A DNA stretch of 64,000 nucleotides from Alteribacter natronophilus (GCF_006007885.1 NZ_VCRO01000003.1:434001-498000); one strand, 5' to 3'. Counted from the stretch's first letter, positions 54,151 to 63,819 are shown. The notes: generated by a model not told the origin, from the letters alone. Numbers and translations are program-made.

Positions 54151-54603
54151 ATGCAGCTGACATCGTATACAGACTATGCGCTCAGACTCCTTCTCTATGC
54201 TGCTGTTCAGCCCGGACAAAAACTGAGCAGTGTAAAGGAAGTTTCACAGGCCTACAATATTTCGTACAATCATCTGACGAAAGTCACTCAGGAACTCGGA
54301 CGCCACGGTTTACTGGAAACAGTCAAAGGACGGGGAGGCGGGTTCAGACTTGCAGTCAGCCCCGAGCAGGTGACAGTCGGGGAAGTTGTGCGGCTGACAG
54401 AGGACAACAGTCAGTATGTGGAATGTTTTGATGATGAAAATAACGCCTGTATTTTAAGCCCGTCATGCCGGCTTAAAGGGGTGCTCAACGAGGCACTGCA
54501 GGCGTATCTGGCAGTTCTCGACCGCTACACACTGGCGGATATTACCGTAAATGGAAACATTCTCAGGGAGCTGCTTGGCATGAAAGAGGGACAAAAGCGC
54601 TGA
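54151..54603 (+). CDS. nsrR: NO-sensing Rrf2-family repressor NsrR
   Basis: 150-residue winged-helix regulator. N-terminal MQLTSYTDYALRLLLYAA and the recognition region ISYNHLTKVTQELGRHGLLETVKGRGGGFRLA are typical. Three cysteines in CFDDENNACILSPSC hold the Fe-S cluster that reacts with NO. ATG 54151 is chosen for a GGAGG site seven bases away; the longer frame back to 54034 would run into the operator. It probably represses hmp and itself. Confidence 0.95.
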   Translation: MQLTSYTDYALRLLLYAAVQPGQKLSSVKEVSQAYNISYNHLTKVTQELGRHGLLETVKGRGGGFRLAVSPEQVTVGEVVRLTEDNSQYVECFDDENNACILSPSCRLKGVLNEALQAYLAVLDRYTLADITVNGNILRELLGMKEGQKR

Positions 54604-54661
54604 GGCGCTTCGTGTTACAGAAACCTGCGTTTACCTTTTATCCAAACATTCAATAGACAGT

Positions 54662-54706
54662 AAAAAAAGGTTTTCACAGCGTAAACTGTGAAAACCTTTT
54701 TTTGAT
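54662..54706. terminator. Bidirectional terminator between nsrR and leuS
   Basis: AAAAGGTTTTCACAG / CTGTGAAAACCTTTT: a perfect 15-bp stem with a 6-nt loop and T-runs on both strands. Confidence 0.94.
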
Positions 54707-54717
54707 TTAAAAGTAAT

Positions 54718-57135
54718 TCAGTTTGCCACGATATTGACAAGTTTGCCGGGAACGGCAATCACTTTACGAATCGTCTTCCCTTCGGTATCTTCCTTGATTT
54801 TATCGAGATCAAGAGCGGCTTTTTCCATATCCTCACGGCTGGCATCCTTGGCGATGACGAGCTTTGTGCGGACTTTGCCGTTGATCTGAACGACGATTTC
54901 CACTTCGTTTTCCACGAGCCTGCTCTCATCAAATGCCGGCCATGCTTCGTACGTGACGGTGCCTTCGTGTCCAAGGACAGCCCATAGCTCTTCAGCGATG
55001 TGCGGCGCGATTGGGGAAAGCATCTTCACGAACCCTTCCACGTAAGTCTTTGGAATGGTCTCCTGTTTGTAGGCATCATTTACGAACACCATCATCTGCG
55101 AAATCGCAGTGTTAAAACGCAGCCCCTCACAGTCTTCGGTCACTTTCTTCACCGTCTGGTGATAGGTCCGGGTCAGACTGCCCTCTTCAGGTACGTCCTG
55201 AATTGCATCAGAAAGTGTTCCGTCATCTTTGACGATCAGACGCCACACCCGGTCCAGGAAGCGGCGGGCACCATCGAGTCCGTTTTCGCTCCAGGCAACG
55301 GAAGCATCGAGAGGCCCCATAAACATTTCATAAAGACGAAGTGTATCGGCACCGTGGGAATCGATGATGTCATCCGGATTTACCACGTTTCCTTTTGATT
55401 TACTCATCTTCTCGTTATTCTCCCCGAGAATCATTCCCTGGTTGTACAGTTTCTGGAACGGCTCTTTCGTCGGCACCACATCGATATCGTAGAGGAACTT
55501 GTGCCAGAAACGGGCATAGAGAAGGTGAAGAACCGCGTGCTCTGCCCCGCCGATATAAATATCAACCGGCAGCCAGTGCTTCAGCTTTTCCGGATCCGCA
55601 AGCTGTTCGCTGTTTTCGGGGTCGATATAGCGCAGGTAATACCAGCAGCTTCCTGCCCACTGCGGCATCGTATTCGTTTCCCGGCGGCCTTTGCGACCGG
55701 TTTCCGGATCCTCCACGACCAGCCAGTCCTCTGCGTTGGCCAACGGTGATTCGCCGGTACCGGACGGTTTAAACTCGTTCATTTCAGGAAGCGTAAGCGG
55801 AAGCTCGGATTCCGGAACAGCTTCCATCGTGCCGTCCTCCCAGTGAATGATTGGGATCGGTTCACCCCAATAGCGCTGGCGGCTGAACAGCCAGTCACGG
55901 AGACGGTAGGTCACTTTCTTCGCACCTTTGTTGTTCTCCTCAAGCCAGCTGATCATCTTTGTGATTGCTTCTTCATTGTGGAGGCCATCAAGGAAATCGG
56001 AATTCACATGCTGGCCGTCTTCAGCGTATGCTTCTTTGTCCACGTCACCGCCGGAGACCACTTCAACGATCGGAAGGTCAAACGTACGGGCAAACTCGTG
56101 GTCACGCTCATCGTGACCCGGTACAGCCATTACTGCACCGGTTCCATAGCTTGCAAGCACGTAGTCGGCGATCCATACAGGGAGCTTATCACCCGTGACC
56201 GGATGAAGGGCGTATGCACCTGTAAATACCCCGGTTTTCTCCTTGGCAAGCTCGGTACGCTCAAGATCACTCTTTGTCGCAACGTCTTTCTGATAGCCGG
56301 TAACCGCTTCTTTCTGCTCAGCGGTTGTAATCTTTTCAACGAGGCTGTGCTCAGGGGCGAGCACCATGTAGGTTGCCCCGTACAGAGTATCCGGGCGGGT
56401 CGTAAAGACCGTTACGTCCTCTTCGTGGCCGTCAAGGGCAAACGTCACGTCCGCTCCTTCTGAGCGGCCGATCCAGTTACGCTGCATATCTTTAAGACTC
56501 TCAGGCCAGTCAAGCTCATCAAGGTCTTCAAGCAGACGATCGGCATAAGCCGTGATTTTCAGCATCCACTGTTTCATCGGACGGCGCTCCACCGGGTGGC
56601 CTCCGCGCTCACTCACCCCGTCGATGACTTCTTCGTTTGCGAGAACCGTCCCAAGTGCCGGGCACCAGTTCACAGCCACTTCGTCAATATAGGCGAGGCC
56701 TTTTTCATACAGCTTCGTGAAAATCCACTGCGTCCATTTATAGTAATCTTCGTCAACCGTGCTCACTTCCCGGTCCCAGTCGTAGGAAAAACCGAGAGCC
56801 TTGATCTGGCGGCGGAAAGTGTTAATATTGTCCACCGTAAACTCACGCGGGTGATTGCCTGTATCCATGGCATACTGCTCCGCCGGGAGCCCGAATGCAT
56901 CCCATCCCATCGGGTGAAGGACGTTATACCCCTGCATCCGCTTCATACGGGAAAGGATGTCTGTTGCCGTGTAGCCTTCCGGGTGTCCGACGTGCAGCCC
57001 CGCACCTGAAGGATACGGGAACATATCCAGGGCGTAGAATTTTTTCCTGTCATACTCTTCATCTGTTTTAAACGTTTTGTTTGTTTCCCAGTACTGCTGC
57101 CATTTCTGTTCAACCTGTTTGTGGTTGTAAGCCAT
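54718..57135 (-). CDS. leuS: Leucyl-tRNA synthetase
   Basis: 805-residue class I synthetase that charges tRNA-Leu. HVGH in [15 protein letters not shown] is the HIGH motif and KMSKS lies in [12 protein letters not shown]; a large CP1 editing domain with the conserved Thr-rich and DERD segments lies between. ATG 57135 ([10 protein letters not shown]) follows GAGGAGG at eight bases; the frame runs upstream to 57213 only by chance. Controlled by a T-box leader. Confidence 0.97.
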   Translation of the reverse strand: MAYNHKQVEQKWQQYWETNKTFKTDEEYDRKKFYALDMFPYPSGAGLHVGHPEGYTATDILSRMKRMQGYNVLHPMGWDAFGLPAEQYAMDTGNHPREFTVDNINTFRRQIKALGFSYDWDREVSTVDEDYYKWTQWIFTKLYEKGLAYIDEVAVNWCPALGTVLANEEVIDGVSERGGHPVERRPMKQWMLKITAYADRLLEDLDELDWPESLKDMQRNWIGRSEGADVTFALDGHEEDVTVFTTRPDTLYGATYMVLAPEHSLVEKITTAEQKEAVTGYQKDVATKSDLERTELAKEKTGVFTGAYALHPVTGDKLPVWIADYVLASYGTGAVMAVPGHDERDHEFARTFDLPIVEVVSGGDVDKEAYAEDGQHVNSDFLDGLHNEEAITKMISWLEENNKGAKKVTYRLRDWLFSRQRYWGEPIPIIHWEDGTMEAVPESELPLTLPEMNEFKPSGTGESPLANAEDWLVVEDPETGRKGRRETNTMPQWAGSCWYYLRYIDPENSEQLADPEKLKHWLPVDIYIGGAEHAVLHLLYARFWHKFLYDIDVVPTKEPFQKLYNQGMILGENNEKMSKSKGNVVNPDDIIDSHGADTLRLYEMFMGPLDASVAWSENGLDGARRFLDRVWRLIVKDDGTLSDAIQDVPEEGSLTRTYHQTVKKVTEDCEGLRFNTAISQMMVFVNDAYKQETIPKTYVEGFVKMLSPIAPHIAEELWAVLGHEGTVTYEAWPAFDESRLVENEVEIVVQINGKVRTKLVIAKDASREDMEKAALDLDKIKEDTEGKTIRKVIAVPGKLVNIVAN

Positions 57136-57230
57136 TGTCCTGGCCTCCTCTTTTATCGGTAGTGATCCCTGTTTCCATACAGTCTGTAACACTTTGGTGC
57201 CGAAGGAATCCAAAGGGACCTTTTATGTAC

Positions 57231-57278
57231 ATAAAAAGCCTCCCGCCCCCGGCAATTCTCTGCCAGGGACGAGAGGCT
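57231..57278 (-). terminator. Regulated terminator of the leuS T-box
   Basis: AGCCTCTCGTCCC and GGGCGGGAGGCT form the stem, followed by TTTTTATG on the minus strand; competes with the antiterminator at the T-box sequence. Confidence 0.88.
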
Positions 57279-57509
57279 GTCTGTTATCATAACAAATAGC
57301 TTCCCGCGGTACCACCCTTGTTTAGTACGTGTGTACTCACTTCGTTCAGACCGGTAACGGCGGCGGACCGTCCAGTGCTTACGCTGATGGCGCTCACAAA
57401 GGATCCTCGGAGGTGAGTTCGTAACGGACATGGCTGGCTTTCAGCGGCCGCCAGCTCTCTGGAACATGCCGGATGTTACTACTGATCCTCTTCGTCGGGT
57501 TTTCGTATC
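57231..57509 (-). promoter_or_regulatory. T-box riboswitch leader of leuS (Leu, CUC specifier)
   Basis: The minus-strand leader shows the T-box conserved core AGGGTGGTACCGCGG (57304-57318), the upstream GACGAAGAGGAT and AGAGAGCTGG...GCTGAAAGCCAGC blocks, and GAACTCACC, whose CTC (57415-57417) is the specifier codon for leucine. A terminator hairpin closes the leader at 57231-57278. Uncharged tRNA-Leu should stabilise the antiterminator. Confidence 0.93.
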
Positions 57510-57516
57510 TAAGGCT

Positions 57517-57545
57517 ATTCTATGAAGCCGATCATAAAGTGTCAA
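57517..57545 (-). promoter_or_regulatory. Sigma-A-type promoter of the leuS leader
   Basis: Minus-strand TTGACA (57540-57545), a 17-bp spacer and TAGAAT (57517-57522). Transcription would start near 57510, just before the T-box conserved region. Confidence 0.85.
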
Positions 57546-57613
57546 GCTATTATCTTAAGCTTACACGATTATCCTGCAGTTTAAACCTCATTTTTCCATC
57601 CTGATATGCAAAA

Positions 57614-57913
57614 GGCTGTGTTCGTGTAGATTGTTGCTATTGATCAAATTAACTATAGAGCGAAAGGCGGCGACTCCGGCGGGAATAGCATCAGGTGCGA
57701 GCGTTTACAGCCTGTGATTGCTTCGAGCTGCTTCGACGCATACAGCTTCGAAGCTTACCTTGCAGAGGAAGAAGCAGAAGCACTCCCCAGGAGGCTGAAG
57801 CGATGCCCGCGGCATAGAAGACACCGTGAAGCATGAACGGATGTCGCACTTGTGCCTGTGGTGAAAGCGTCCGCCTGCAGCGGAATAAAACAACAATCTT
57901 TCCGAAAACAGCT
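57614..57913 (+). mobile_element. Family A non-autonomous element, copy 3 (300 bp)
   Basis: Terminal inverted repeats as in copies 1 and 2. The flanks are perfect 8-bp direct repeats ATGCAAAA (57606-57613 and 57914-57921). The left 70 bp are nearly identical to copy 2, while the right end with the 51-bp module (57813-57863) is nearly identical to copy 1. It separates the leuS leader from fra. No transposase frame. Confidence 0.9.
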
Positions 57914-57962
57914 ATGCAAAAAGGACAGTGAAGAAATTCGCGTCGTACCCTTATAGCGCGTT

Positions 57963-58334
57963 TTATTTCCGCCACAGAGTAGTATAGTCTGCCTTATCCT
58001 CAATATTAAACCTGATCATTTTTTCAAGTAACGAAAAATCGACCGGACGATCCCATGGAATACGGATAATCTCCTTCGTGTAATCATAGCCTGCCTTTTC
58101 AATATCACCGGCAAATCGTTCAATTCCGGCTCTTTCCGGTGCAGCAGCCAAATGACGTTTGGCTGTGCTGAAACCGATAATAAAGGTTCCGTGGTCCGTA
58201 AACATGGGCTGGTTCCACTTGATTTCAGGAACTAACCCGGGAAAAGTTCCTCTTACCCATGCGAGTACTTCCTCCACCCGCTCCCGGTGTTCCTCGTTAT
58301 CAATTTTCCCTAAGTACTCAGCAAACTCTTTCAC
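57963..58334 (-). CDS. fra: Iron chaperone Fra-like DUF1801 protein
   Basis: 123-residue DUF1801 (YdhG-like) protein. The B. subtilis homologue Fra (YdhG) is a frataxin-like iron chaperone in Fe-S cluster assembly. Strong blocks: [20 protein letters not shown], the acidic-rich helix region and [11 protein letters not shown]. Start GTG 58334 with GGAGGAG five bases upstream. A family A element lies 41 bp after its stop, where a terminator might be expected. Confidence 0.92.
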   Translation of the reverse strand: MKEFAEYLGKIDNEEHRERVEEVLAWVRGTFPGLVPEIKWNQPMFTDHGTFIIGFSTAKRHLAAAPERAGIERFAGDIEKAGYDYTKEIIRIPWDRPVDFSLLEKMIRFNIEDKADYTTLWRK

Positions 58335-58410
58335 GCCGTCTCCTCCAATTCCTTTAAACCCATGTTCTCATACAGGAACAGCACTTTCAATATTTTACCT
58401 TCACTTAAAG

Positions 58411-59610
58411 TCACGCCGTTTCCATGTCCCGTCTGCCAATACGTTCATCCGTCAGTGCCCGGTCATATAAGGAGGTCGTCACAAATCCAACAAGGAAAAG
58501 AACGACAAGGACGTAAAACAGTGCCGTCATTCCGAAAAGGTCAGCCATAACACCGCCGAAGAATGGCCCGATCATCCGGCCCCCCGTTCCGATACTGTTT
58601 ACGATCCCCTGATAAAATCCGGCCTTTCCTTCCGGTGCCAGCTGGTGGGCAATGGTCGGAACTGCAGGCCAGACAAACATTTCGCCGAATGTAAGAATAA
58701 CCATGGCCACCACAAAGGCTGCATAGACCTCAGCCTGCGAGAGTACGAGATAGGCACACATGAATATTACGAGGCCCACATAAATCTGCGCTTTAAGTGA
58801 ATGAACCCAGCGCCCGATCAGGAGCTTGATGATCGGCTGACAGAAAACAATCATGGCCCCGTTAATCGTCCAGAGGATACTGTAATAGGTTAACGGGATT
58901 CCGAGCGTCTGAGTATGGGCGCTGATCGTCGTCTGCCACTGAACGTAGGCGATCCAGCAGATGAGAAACCCCCCGCATAGAATGAGAAGAGCCTTAAAAC
59001 GCTTCCGGTTCTCCACTTCCTGACTCTGTTCGAACACGTTCGTCGCTGCTGCTGAGGCACTGTCTGCCTGCAGATGCCTGAAAAAAAGCAGGGCAAGAAT
59101 GAAGAAACTGAGGTACATCAGACCGTTTCCGAGGAAAACGAGGTCAAAACGGTAGCTTGCCAGCAGACCGCCCGAAGCTGCCCCCACCGAAACCCCGATA
59201 TTCTGCGCCACATACATGGCGTTAAACGGGCGCCTGCCCCCTTCCGGCCAGACCGCCCCTGCCATGGCATACATGGCAGGAATAATGATTCCTGCACCGA
59301 ATCCGAGACCGAGCATGAGAATGACATACTGGTAGAAGTCATTAAATACTGCGAGGATAAACGCACTGGCCATCGTAATGACAACCCCGAGAATGATCGT
59401 CCGGTACCCGCCAATGCGGTCAAACAGCTTCCCGCCGATCAGGTTGCCGATAATTCCCATGACAGCATTCCCCATAATAACAATTCCCGCAACTGTCAGT
59501 GACATACCCAGTTCCACATGGATATAGATCGTGTTTAAAGGCCATAAAAAAGACGCCCCAGTCACGTTAATCGCCATCCCGATGACGAGAAGCCAGACCG
59601 CTTTAGGCAT
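58411..59610 (-). CDS. MFS transporter (drug:proton antiporter-like)
   Basis: 399-residue, 12-span transporter. GGKLFDRIGGYRTI in the second-third loop is the classic MFS motif and SLYDR closes the C-terminus. ATG 59610 with GGGGGG seven bases before it is preferred over TTG 59625. It resembles efflux-type MFS proteins of the DHA1 group; the substrate is unknown. Monocistronic, upstream of fra. Confidence 0.85.
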   Translation of the reverse strand: MPKAVWLLVIGMAINVTGASFLWPLNTIYIHVELGMSLTVAGIVIMGNAVMGIIGNLIGGKLFDRIGGYRTIILGVVITMASAFILAVFNDFYQYVILMLGLGFGAGIIIPAMYAMAGAVWPEGGRRPFNAMYVAQNIGVSVGAASGGLLASYRFDLVFLGNGLMYLSFFILALLFFRHLQADSASAAATNVFEQSQEVENRKRFKALLILCGGFLICWIAYVQWQTTISAHTQTLGIPLTYYSILWTINGAMIVFCQPIIKLLIGRWVHSLKAQIYVGLVIFMCAYLVLSQAEVYAAFVVAMVILTFGEMFVWPAVPTIAHQLAPEGKAGFYQGIVNSIGTGGRMIGPFFGGVMADLFGMTALFYVLVVLFLVGFVTTSLYDRALTDERIGRRDMETA

Positions 59611-59780
59611 ACGTATCCCCCCCAATATTTCGTCTATCTAACGAAATTTTAGATGACCTTTACGGATAAAGCAATGCCCTTTTTTCCTATTCCTGAAAAT
59701 GGACCCTCACACCCGTTATGTTCACTCTCTGTTCTGTGGTAGGATGAGTACTAGAAATAATGCATACAGGAGGATTTCTC

Positions 59781-60815
59781 ATGATTGATTTACGGAGCGA
59801 TACCGTAACACGCCCGACTGCAGAAATGCGTGAGGCCATGGCAAACGCTGAGGTGGGTGACGATGTTTACGGTGAAGATCCATCCGTCATTGAGCTGGAA
59901 GAACATGCAGCACAGCTTGCCGGAAAGGAAGCTGCCCTTTTTGTAACGAGCGGTACCCAGGGGAACCAGGCTGCCGTACTCACTCACATGCGTCAGGGTG
60001 AGGAACTGATTATGGATGACAGGGCTCACCTCTTTCTTTACGAAGGAGGCGCCACCGCCGCATTTGCAGGCGTTCAGTCCCGGACCCTTTCCAGTGAAAA
60101 AGGCCAGATTCTTCCTGCCGACATTGCAGGGGCGATCCGTCCAAATGACGTTCATTTTCCCGATACCGGGCTGATCTGGCTTGAAAACACTCACAACAAA
60201 AGCGGCGGCTCCGTGCTGTCAGCTGATTATTTAAAAGAAGTAAAAGCACTGGCTGACAGATACGGTATTCCGGTGCATATAGATGGCGCCAGAATTTTCA
60301 ACGCCTCGATCGCTGCAGGAGTTCCTGTAGAAGAGTTTGCCCGCCATGCCACAACCATTCAGTTCTGCCTGTCCAAAGGCCTTGGAGCTCCAGTCGGTTC
60401 CATTCTGGCCGGAGACCGGGCGTTTATTGAACGAGCCCGTAAATGGCGCAAGCGCCTCGGCGGAGGGCTCCGTCAGGCCGGTGTAATCGCGGCACCTGCA
60501 CTTCTGGCATTGAAAAACGGCTTTGACTTCATCAGTCAGGACCACGAACATGCTTCCATTCTCGCTGAAGCGATCTCCAATATGGAGGGCCTCACGGTGA
60601 TGAACGAAGTTGAAACGAACATGATTATGATGGATACGTTTGAAACGGGTCTTTCAAGTGAAGACTGGGTCTCGGAACTGAAGAAACAGAACATTCTCGC
60701 CGTTTCTTTCGGCCCCTTCACCGTCCGTCTGACAACACATCGTGACATTTCCCGCACCGATATATCCCGTGCGACCGACGGCATTATGAAAGCACTGCAT
60801 CAGCTGAAAGGATGA
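59781..60815 (+). CDS. ltaE: Low-specificity L-threonine aldolase
   Basis: 344-residue PLP enzyme that cleaves threonine or allo-threonine to glycine and acetaldehyde. MIDLRSDTVTRPT is the family's N-terminal signature; HIDGARIFNAS and FCLSKGLGAPVGS (Lys is the PLP residue) are intact. ATG 59781 follows AGGAGG at seven bases. It could feed glycine supply; next to ytqA, six bases away, which suggests an operon though the link is unproven. Confidence 0.93.
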   Translation: MIDLRSDTVTRPTAEMREAMANAEVGDDVYGEDPSVIELEEHAAQLAGKEAALFVTSGTQGNQAAVLTHMRQGEELIMDDRAHLFLYEGGATAAFAGVQSRTLSSEKGQILPADIAGAIRPNDVHFPDTGLIWLENTHNKSGGSVLSADYLKEVKALADRYGIPVHIDGARIFNASIAAGVPVEEFARHATTIQFCLSKGLGAPVGSILAGDRAFIERARKWRKRLGGGLRQAGVIAAPALLALKNGFDFISQDHEHASILAEAISNMEGLTVMNEVETNMIMMDTFETGLSSEDWVSELKKQNILAVSFGPFTVRLTTHRDISRTDISRATDGIMKALHQLKG

Positions 60816-60821
60816 ACACCA

Positions 60822-61775
60822 TTGACACAACAGGTACCTCCCGAGTTTGGAGAAAAAAGATACCGGACGTGGAACAGCCACCTGAAGAAGGAGTTCGGTG
60901 AAAAGATCTTTAAGGTCCCCCTCGATGCCGGCTTTGACTGTCCGAATCGGGATGGGAAAGTAGCCAGCGGCGGCTGCACGTTCTGCAGTGAGCGGGGATC
61001 CGGCGACTTTGCAGGAGACCGGAAAGACGATCTCGTCACCCAGTTCAGGACCATCCGTGACCGTATGCACCGAAAATGGAAAACAGCGAAATACATCGGC
61101 TATTTTCAGGCCTATACAAATACGTATGCTCCTGTCGAGGAGCTCCGTGAGATGTACGAAGTGATCCTCAACCAGGACGGTGTCGTCGGTCTATCCATCG
61201 CCACCCGTCCTGACTGTCTCCCTGATGACGTGGTCGATTACCTGGCCGAGCTGAACGAGCGCACCTATCTGTGGGTCGAGCTCGGGCTTCAGACAGCACA
61301 CGACCGGACGGGTGACCTGATCAACCGTGCCCATGACTTTGCCTGCTACGTTGAAGGTGTGAACAAACTCCGTGCCCGTGGGATCAGGGTCTGTTCCCAT
61401 ATCATCAATGGTCTTCCTCTGGAAAACCACGAAATGATGCTTCAGACCGCACGTGAAGTGGCGAAGCTCGACGTGCAGGGAATCAAAATACATCTGCTCC
61501 ACCTTCTGAAAAAGACACCGATGGTCAAACAGTATGAAAAAGGTCTTGTGGAGTTTCTCAGTCTCGAAGAATATGTCAATCTTGTCTGTGACCAGCTTGA
61601 AGTGCTCCCGCCTGACATGATGATTCACCGACTGACCGGTGACGGACCCGCGGATCTTATGATCGGTCCCATGTGGAGTATGAACAAGTGGGATGCGCTG
61701 AACGGGATCGATACGGAGCTGAAGCGCCGCAACAGCTGGCAGGGAAAGTATTATGAGGAGGCGATGGTCCAATGA
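60822..61775 (+). CDS. ytqA: Radical SAM protein YtqA (MnmL)
   Basis: 317-residue radical SAM protein with the spaced cysteine motif CPNRDGKVASGGCTFC (residues around 33-48), in the YtqA/TIGR01212 family. YtqA has been described as MnmL, involved in an alternative pathway to wobble-uridine mnm5s2U in Gram-positive bacteria. TTG 60822 follows AAAGGATG. Its stop overlaps the ytqB start by four bases (ATGA), so translation is coupled. Confidence 0.92.
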   Translation: MTQQVPPEFGEKRYRTWNSHLKKEFGEKIFKVPLDAGFDCPNRDGKVASGGCTFCSERGSGDFAGDRKDDLVTQFRTIRDRMHRKWKTAKYIGYFQAYTNTYAPVEELREMYEVILNQDGVVGLSIATRPDCLPDDVVDYLAELNERTYLWVELGLQTAHDRTGDLINRAHDFACYVEGVNKLRARGIRVCSHIINGLPLENHEMMLQTAREVAKLDVQGIKIHLLHLLKKTPMVKQYEKGLVEFLSLEEYVNLVCDQLEVLPPDMMIHRLTGDGPADLMIGPMWSMNKWDALNGIDTELKRRNSWQGKYYEEAMVQ

Positions 61776-62350
61776 TGACAATGGACGGCATCCTTCCCTT
61801 TGCCCGCTTTCTGCTTGAGCGCTGCGTCCCTGAAGGCGGCCTTGCGGTTGATGCCACTGCCGGTAACGGGCACGACACTGTATTCCTGGCAAAATGCGTA
61901 GGAGAAGACGGCTGTGTGATCAGTTTTGATGTGCAGGAGCAGGCCATCGCCTCTACCCGTGAGCGACTGGAAGCAGCAACGAAGCTCAAGCTTTCAGACA
62001 GGGTCAGACTCGTTCATGACGGGCATGAAAACGTCAGGCAGCATCTCCCTGAAAACGCAGCTGTTGACGGCGCCGTCTTTAATCTCGGCTACCTGCCGGG
62101 CAGCGACAAGACAGTGACAACGGCACCTGACTCGACCATCCGTGCGGTAGAGGAACTGTTTCAAGTTATGAAACCAGGCGGAATCATCGTTCTGGTAGTC
62201 TATCACGGCCACGACGAGGGTAAAGTGGAACGGGATGCCCTTCAGTCATTTGTACGGGATCTCCCCCAGGAGAAGGCCCACGTACTTGAATACCGGTTTA
62301 CCAACCAGCGTAACAGCCCGCCGTTTATTGTGGCGGTGGAAAAACGATAG
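61772..62350 (+). CDS. ytqB: tRNA nm5s2U methyltransferase YtqB (MnmM)
   Basis: 192-residue SAM methyltransferase. SAM motif VDATAGNGHDTVFLA (residues 26-40) and the catalytic-region segment FNLGYLPGSDK. The family was earlier annotated as an rRNA methylase-like protein; B. subtilis YtqB was identified as MnmM, making mnm5s2U. ATG 61772 overlaps ytqA by four bases, so the two enzymes of one tRNA-modification pathway are made together. Confidence 0.93.
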   Translation: MMTMDGILPFARFLLERCVPEGGLAVDATAGNGHDTVFLAKCVGEDGCVISFDVQEQAIASTRERLEAATKLKLSDRVRLVHDGHENVRQHLPENAAVDGAVFNLGYLPGSDKTVTTAPDSTIRAVEELFQVMKPGGIIVLVVYHGHDEGKVERDALQSFVRDLPQEKAHVLEYRFTNQRNSPPFIVAVEKR

Positions 62351-62360
62351 AAACAGCCAA

Positions 62361-62566
62361 GAGGCTGGGACAGAAGAGGTTTAGATGAGAATCCAAAGCG
62401 CTTACAAGCGGATGGAAAATATTCGCCGACTCCTGCGGGAGGAAAAGCGCAGGTGAGACCCCGCAGGGCGAAGCACGCGGAGGCTCAGCCGCTTCCCGCG
62501 GAAAGTGGCGAATATTTCAGGAGCGATTTACCTGCACCGCATATTGATTGTTCGGATTTTCGTCTG
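62361..62566 (+). repeat. Family B repeat, copy 2 (right end missing)
   Basis: GAGGCTGGGACAGAAGAGG starts the left end; the core has AAATATTCGCCGACTCCTGC, GTGAGACCCCGCAGGG and GCGAATATTTCAGGAGCG. The last 16-20 bp of the right inverted repeat are replaced by the terminator hairpin at 62572. Plus orientation. Confidence 0.8.
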
Positions 62567-62607
62567 TAAAAAGAAAGGGTGCTGCCATGAACGGCAGCAC
62601 CCTTTCT
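62567..62607 (-). terminator. Long hairpin between two family B copies
   Basis: AGAAAGGGTGCTGCC / GGCAGCACCCTTTCT: a perfect 15-bp stem with a 6-nt loop; the minus-strand tail is TTTTTAC. Likely the terminator of the AEC transporter gene, now separated from it by family B copy 3. Confidence 0.8.
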
Positions 62608-62609
62608 GT

Positions 62610-62847
62610 GTGGCTGGGACAGAAGTAAAGTGTTTTGACGAGAATCCGAACAAAAAGGGCTGACAAGTGGATGAAATATTCGCCGACTCCTGCGGGAGGA
62701 AAAGCGCAGGTGAGACCCCGCAGTGCGGAGCACGCGGAGGCTCAGCCGCTTCCTGCGGAAAGCGGCGAATATTTCAGGAGCGATTTACCTGCGACGCGAA
62801 TTGATTGTTTGGATTTTCATCTATTAAAACACTTCTGTTCCAGCCTC
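62610..62847 (+). repeat. Family B repeat, copy 3 (complete)
   Basis: Left end GTGGCTGGGACAGAAG and reverse-complemented right end GAGGCTGGAACAGAAG. Internal perfect inverted repeat GAAATATTCGCC / GGCGAATATTTC. Core nearly identical to copy 2. No direct flanking repeat was found. Plus orientation, filling the convergent gap before the AEC gene. Confidence 0.85.
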
Positions 62848-62904
62848 CTTCCCCTGAAAATAAAAGACTATCAGTCTACGGCCGTGGAGCGTCACAAAGC
62901 ACCT

Positions 62905-63801
62905 TTAACCGAGAATAATCAGCAGGACTGTCAGTGTAAATACGCTTACGATGGTCGAGATAAAGGTAATACTCGACACGAGTTTCGGTTTCGTATCAAA
63001 CTGAACCGAATAGATGACCATCATCGCAGCGGAGGGCATTGCCGCAAGCACAATAAGTGTGTCTGCCAGAACCTCGTTCACCGGCAGCACGAGAGTGATT
63101 AGCCAGGCAATAACAGGTGAAATAATCAGTCTCAGAATCGTGGCGTAGCTGATTTTCCCCCACTCAAAGCTGGAACGTTCAATTCTCGCAAGCTGCATTC
63201 CAAGAATAATCATGACTGTCGGAATCGTTGCATCCGCAATGATATCCACTGTGCGGAACATGTTCCCCGGCATCGCCAGATCCGCAGATTTCATGACAAG
63301 CGCCACAATAAAAGCATAAGTGGCAGGCATCGTGAGCACCGCCTTAACAGCAACCTTGATCCCGGTTCCTCCCCTGGCTGCGTAGTACACACCGAAAAAG
63401 TTCATAATGATGGACTGAAACACGAGGAACGAAACAGCATAGGCAAAAGCCATTTCCCCGTAGGCAAACAGGATAATCGGCGCCCCGTAATTTCCTGCGT
63501 TCATAAACGCTGTGGAAAGGATCAGGCCGCTCTCAAGCGATGAGGAATACCCCATCAGACGGGCATAAATTTTATTAATAATAATAAGTGCAAACAGAAG
63601 TATGATACAGAAAATAACCATGTACACGTACTGCATATCCATTTCCGATTCGTAAAATGTCCGGAACACCAGAGCAGGTGTCATGACATAGACAGCCACT
63701 GCGGACAGGGGCTTGAGATCAAGCTTCTGCCACTTCTGAACCGCAAATCCGATGGCAAATACACAGATTACCGGCAAAACAACAGACAAAAAGATTTCCA
63801 A
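62905..63801 (-). CDS. AEC-family (auxin efflux carrier-like) transporter
   Basis: About 298-residue, ten-span permease. The family exports small organic acids or amino acids; the substrate is not readable. Segments: the start MEIFLSVVLPVICVFAIGFAV, the conserved mid-protein NAGNYGAPIILFAYGE and late LRLIISPVIAWLI, AAMPSAAMMVIY. TTG 63801 follows GGAGGAGG at seven bases. The preceding gene, a ytpA-like hydrolase, is on the same strand with a terminator between. Confidence 0.88.
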   Translation of the reverse strand: MEIFLSVVLPVICVFAIGFAVQKWQKLDLKPLSAVAVYVMTPALVFRTFYESEMDMQYVYMVIFCIILLFALIIINKIYARLMGYSSSLESGLILSTAFMNAGNYGAPIILFAYGEMAFAYAVSFLVFQSIIMNFFGVYYAARGGTGIKVAVKAVLTMPATYAFIVALVMKSADLAMPGNMFRTVDIIADATIPTVMIILGMQLARIERSSFEWGKISYATILRLIISPVIAWLITLVLPVNEVLADTLIVLAAMPSAAMMVIYSVQFDTKPKLVSSITFISTIVSVFTLTVLLIILG

Positions 63802-63819
63802 ACCTGTTCCTCCTCCCTG

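Noticed and set aside
62361-62847. Family B tandem copies as a CRISPR array
   Set aside because: Units are more than 200 bp with terminal inverted repeats, no uniform short repeat or unique spacers, and no cas genes nearby.
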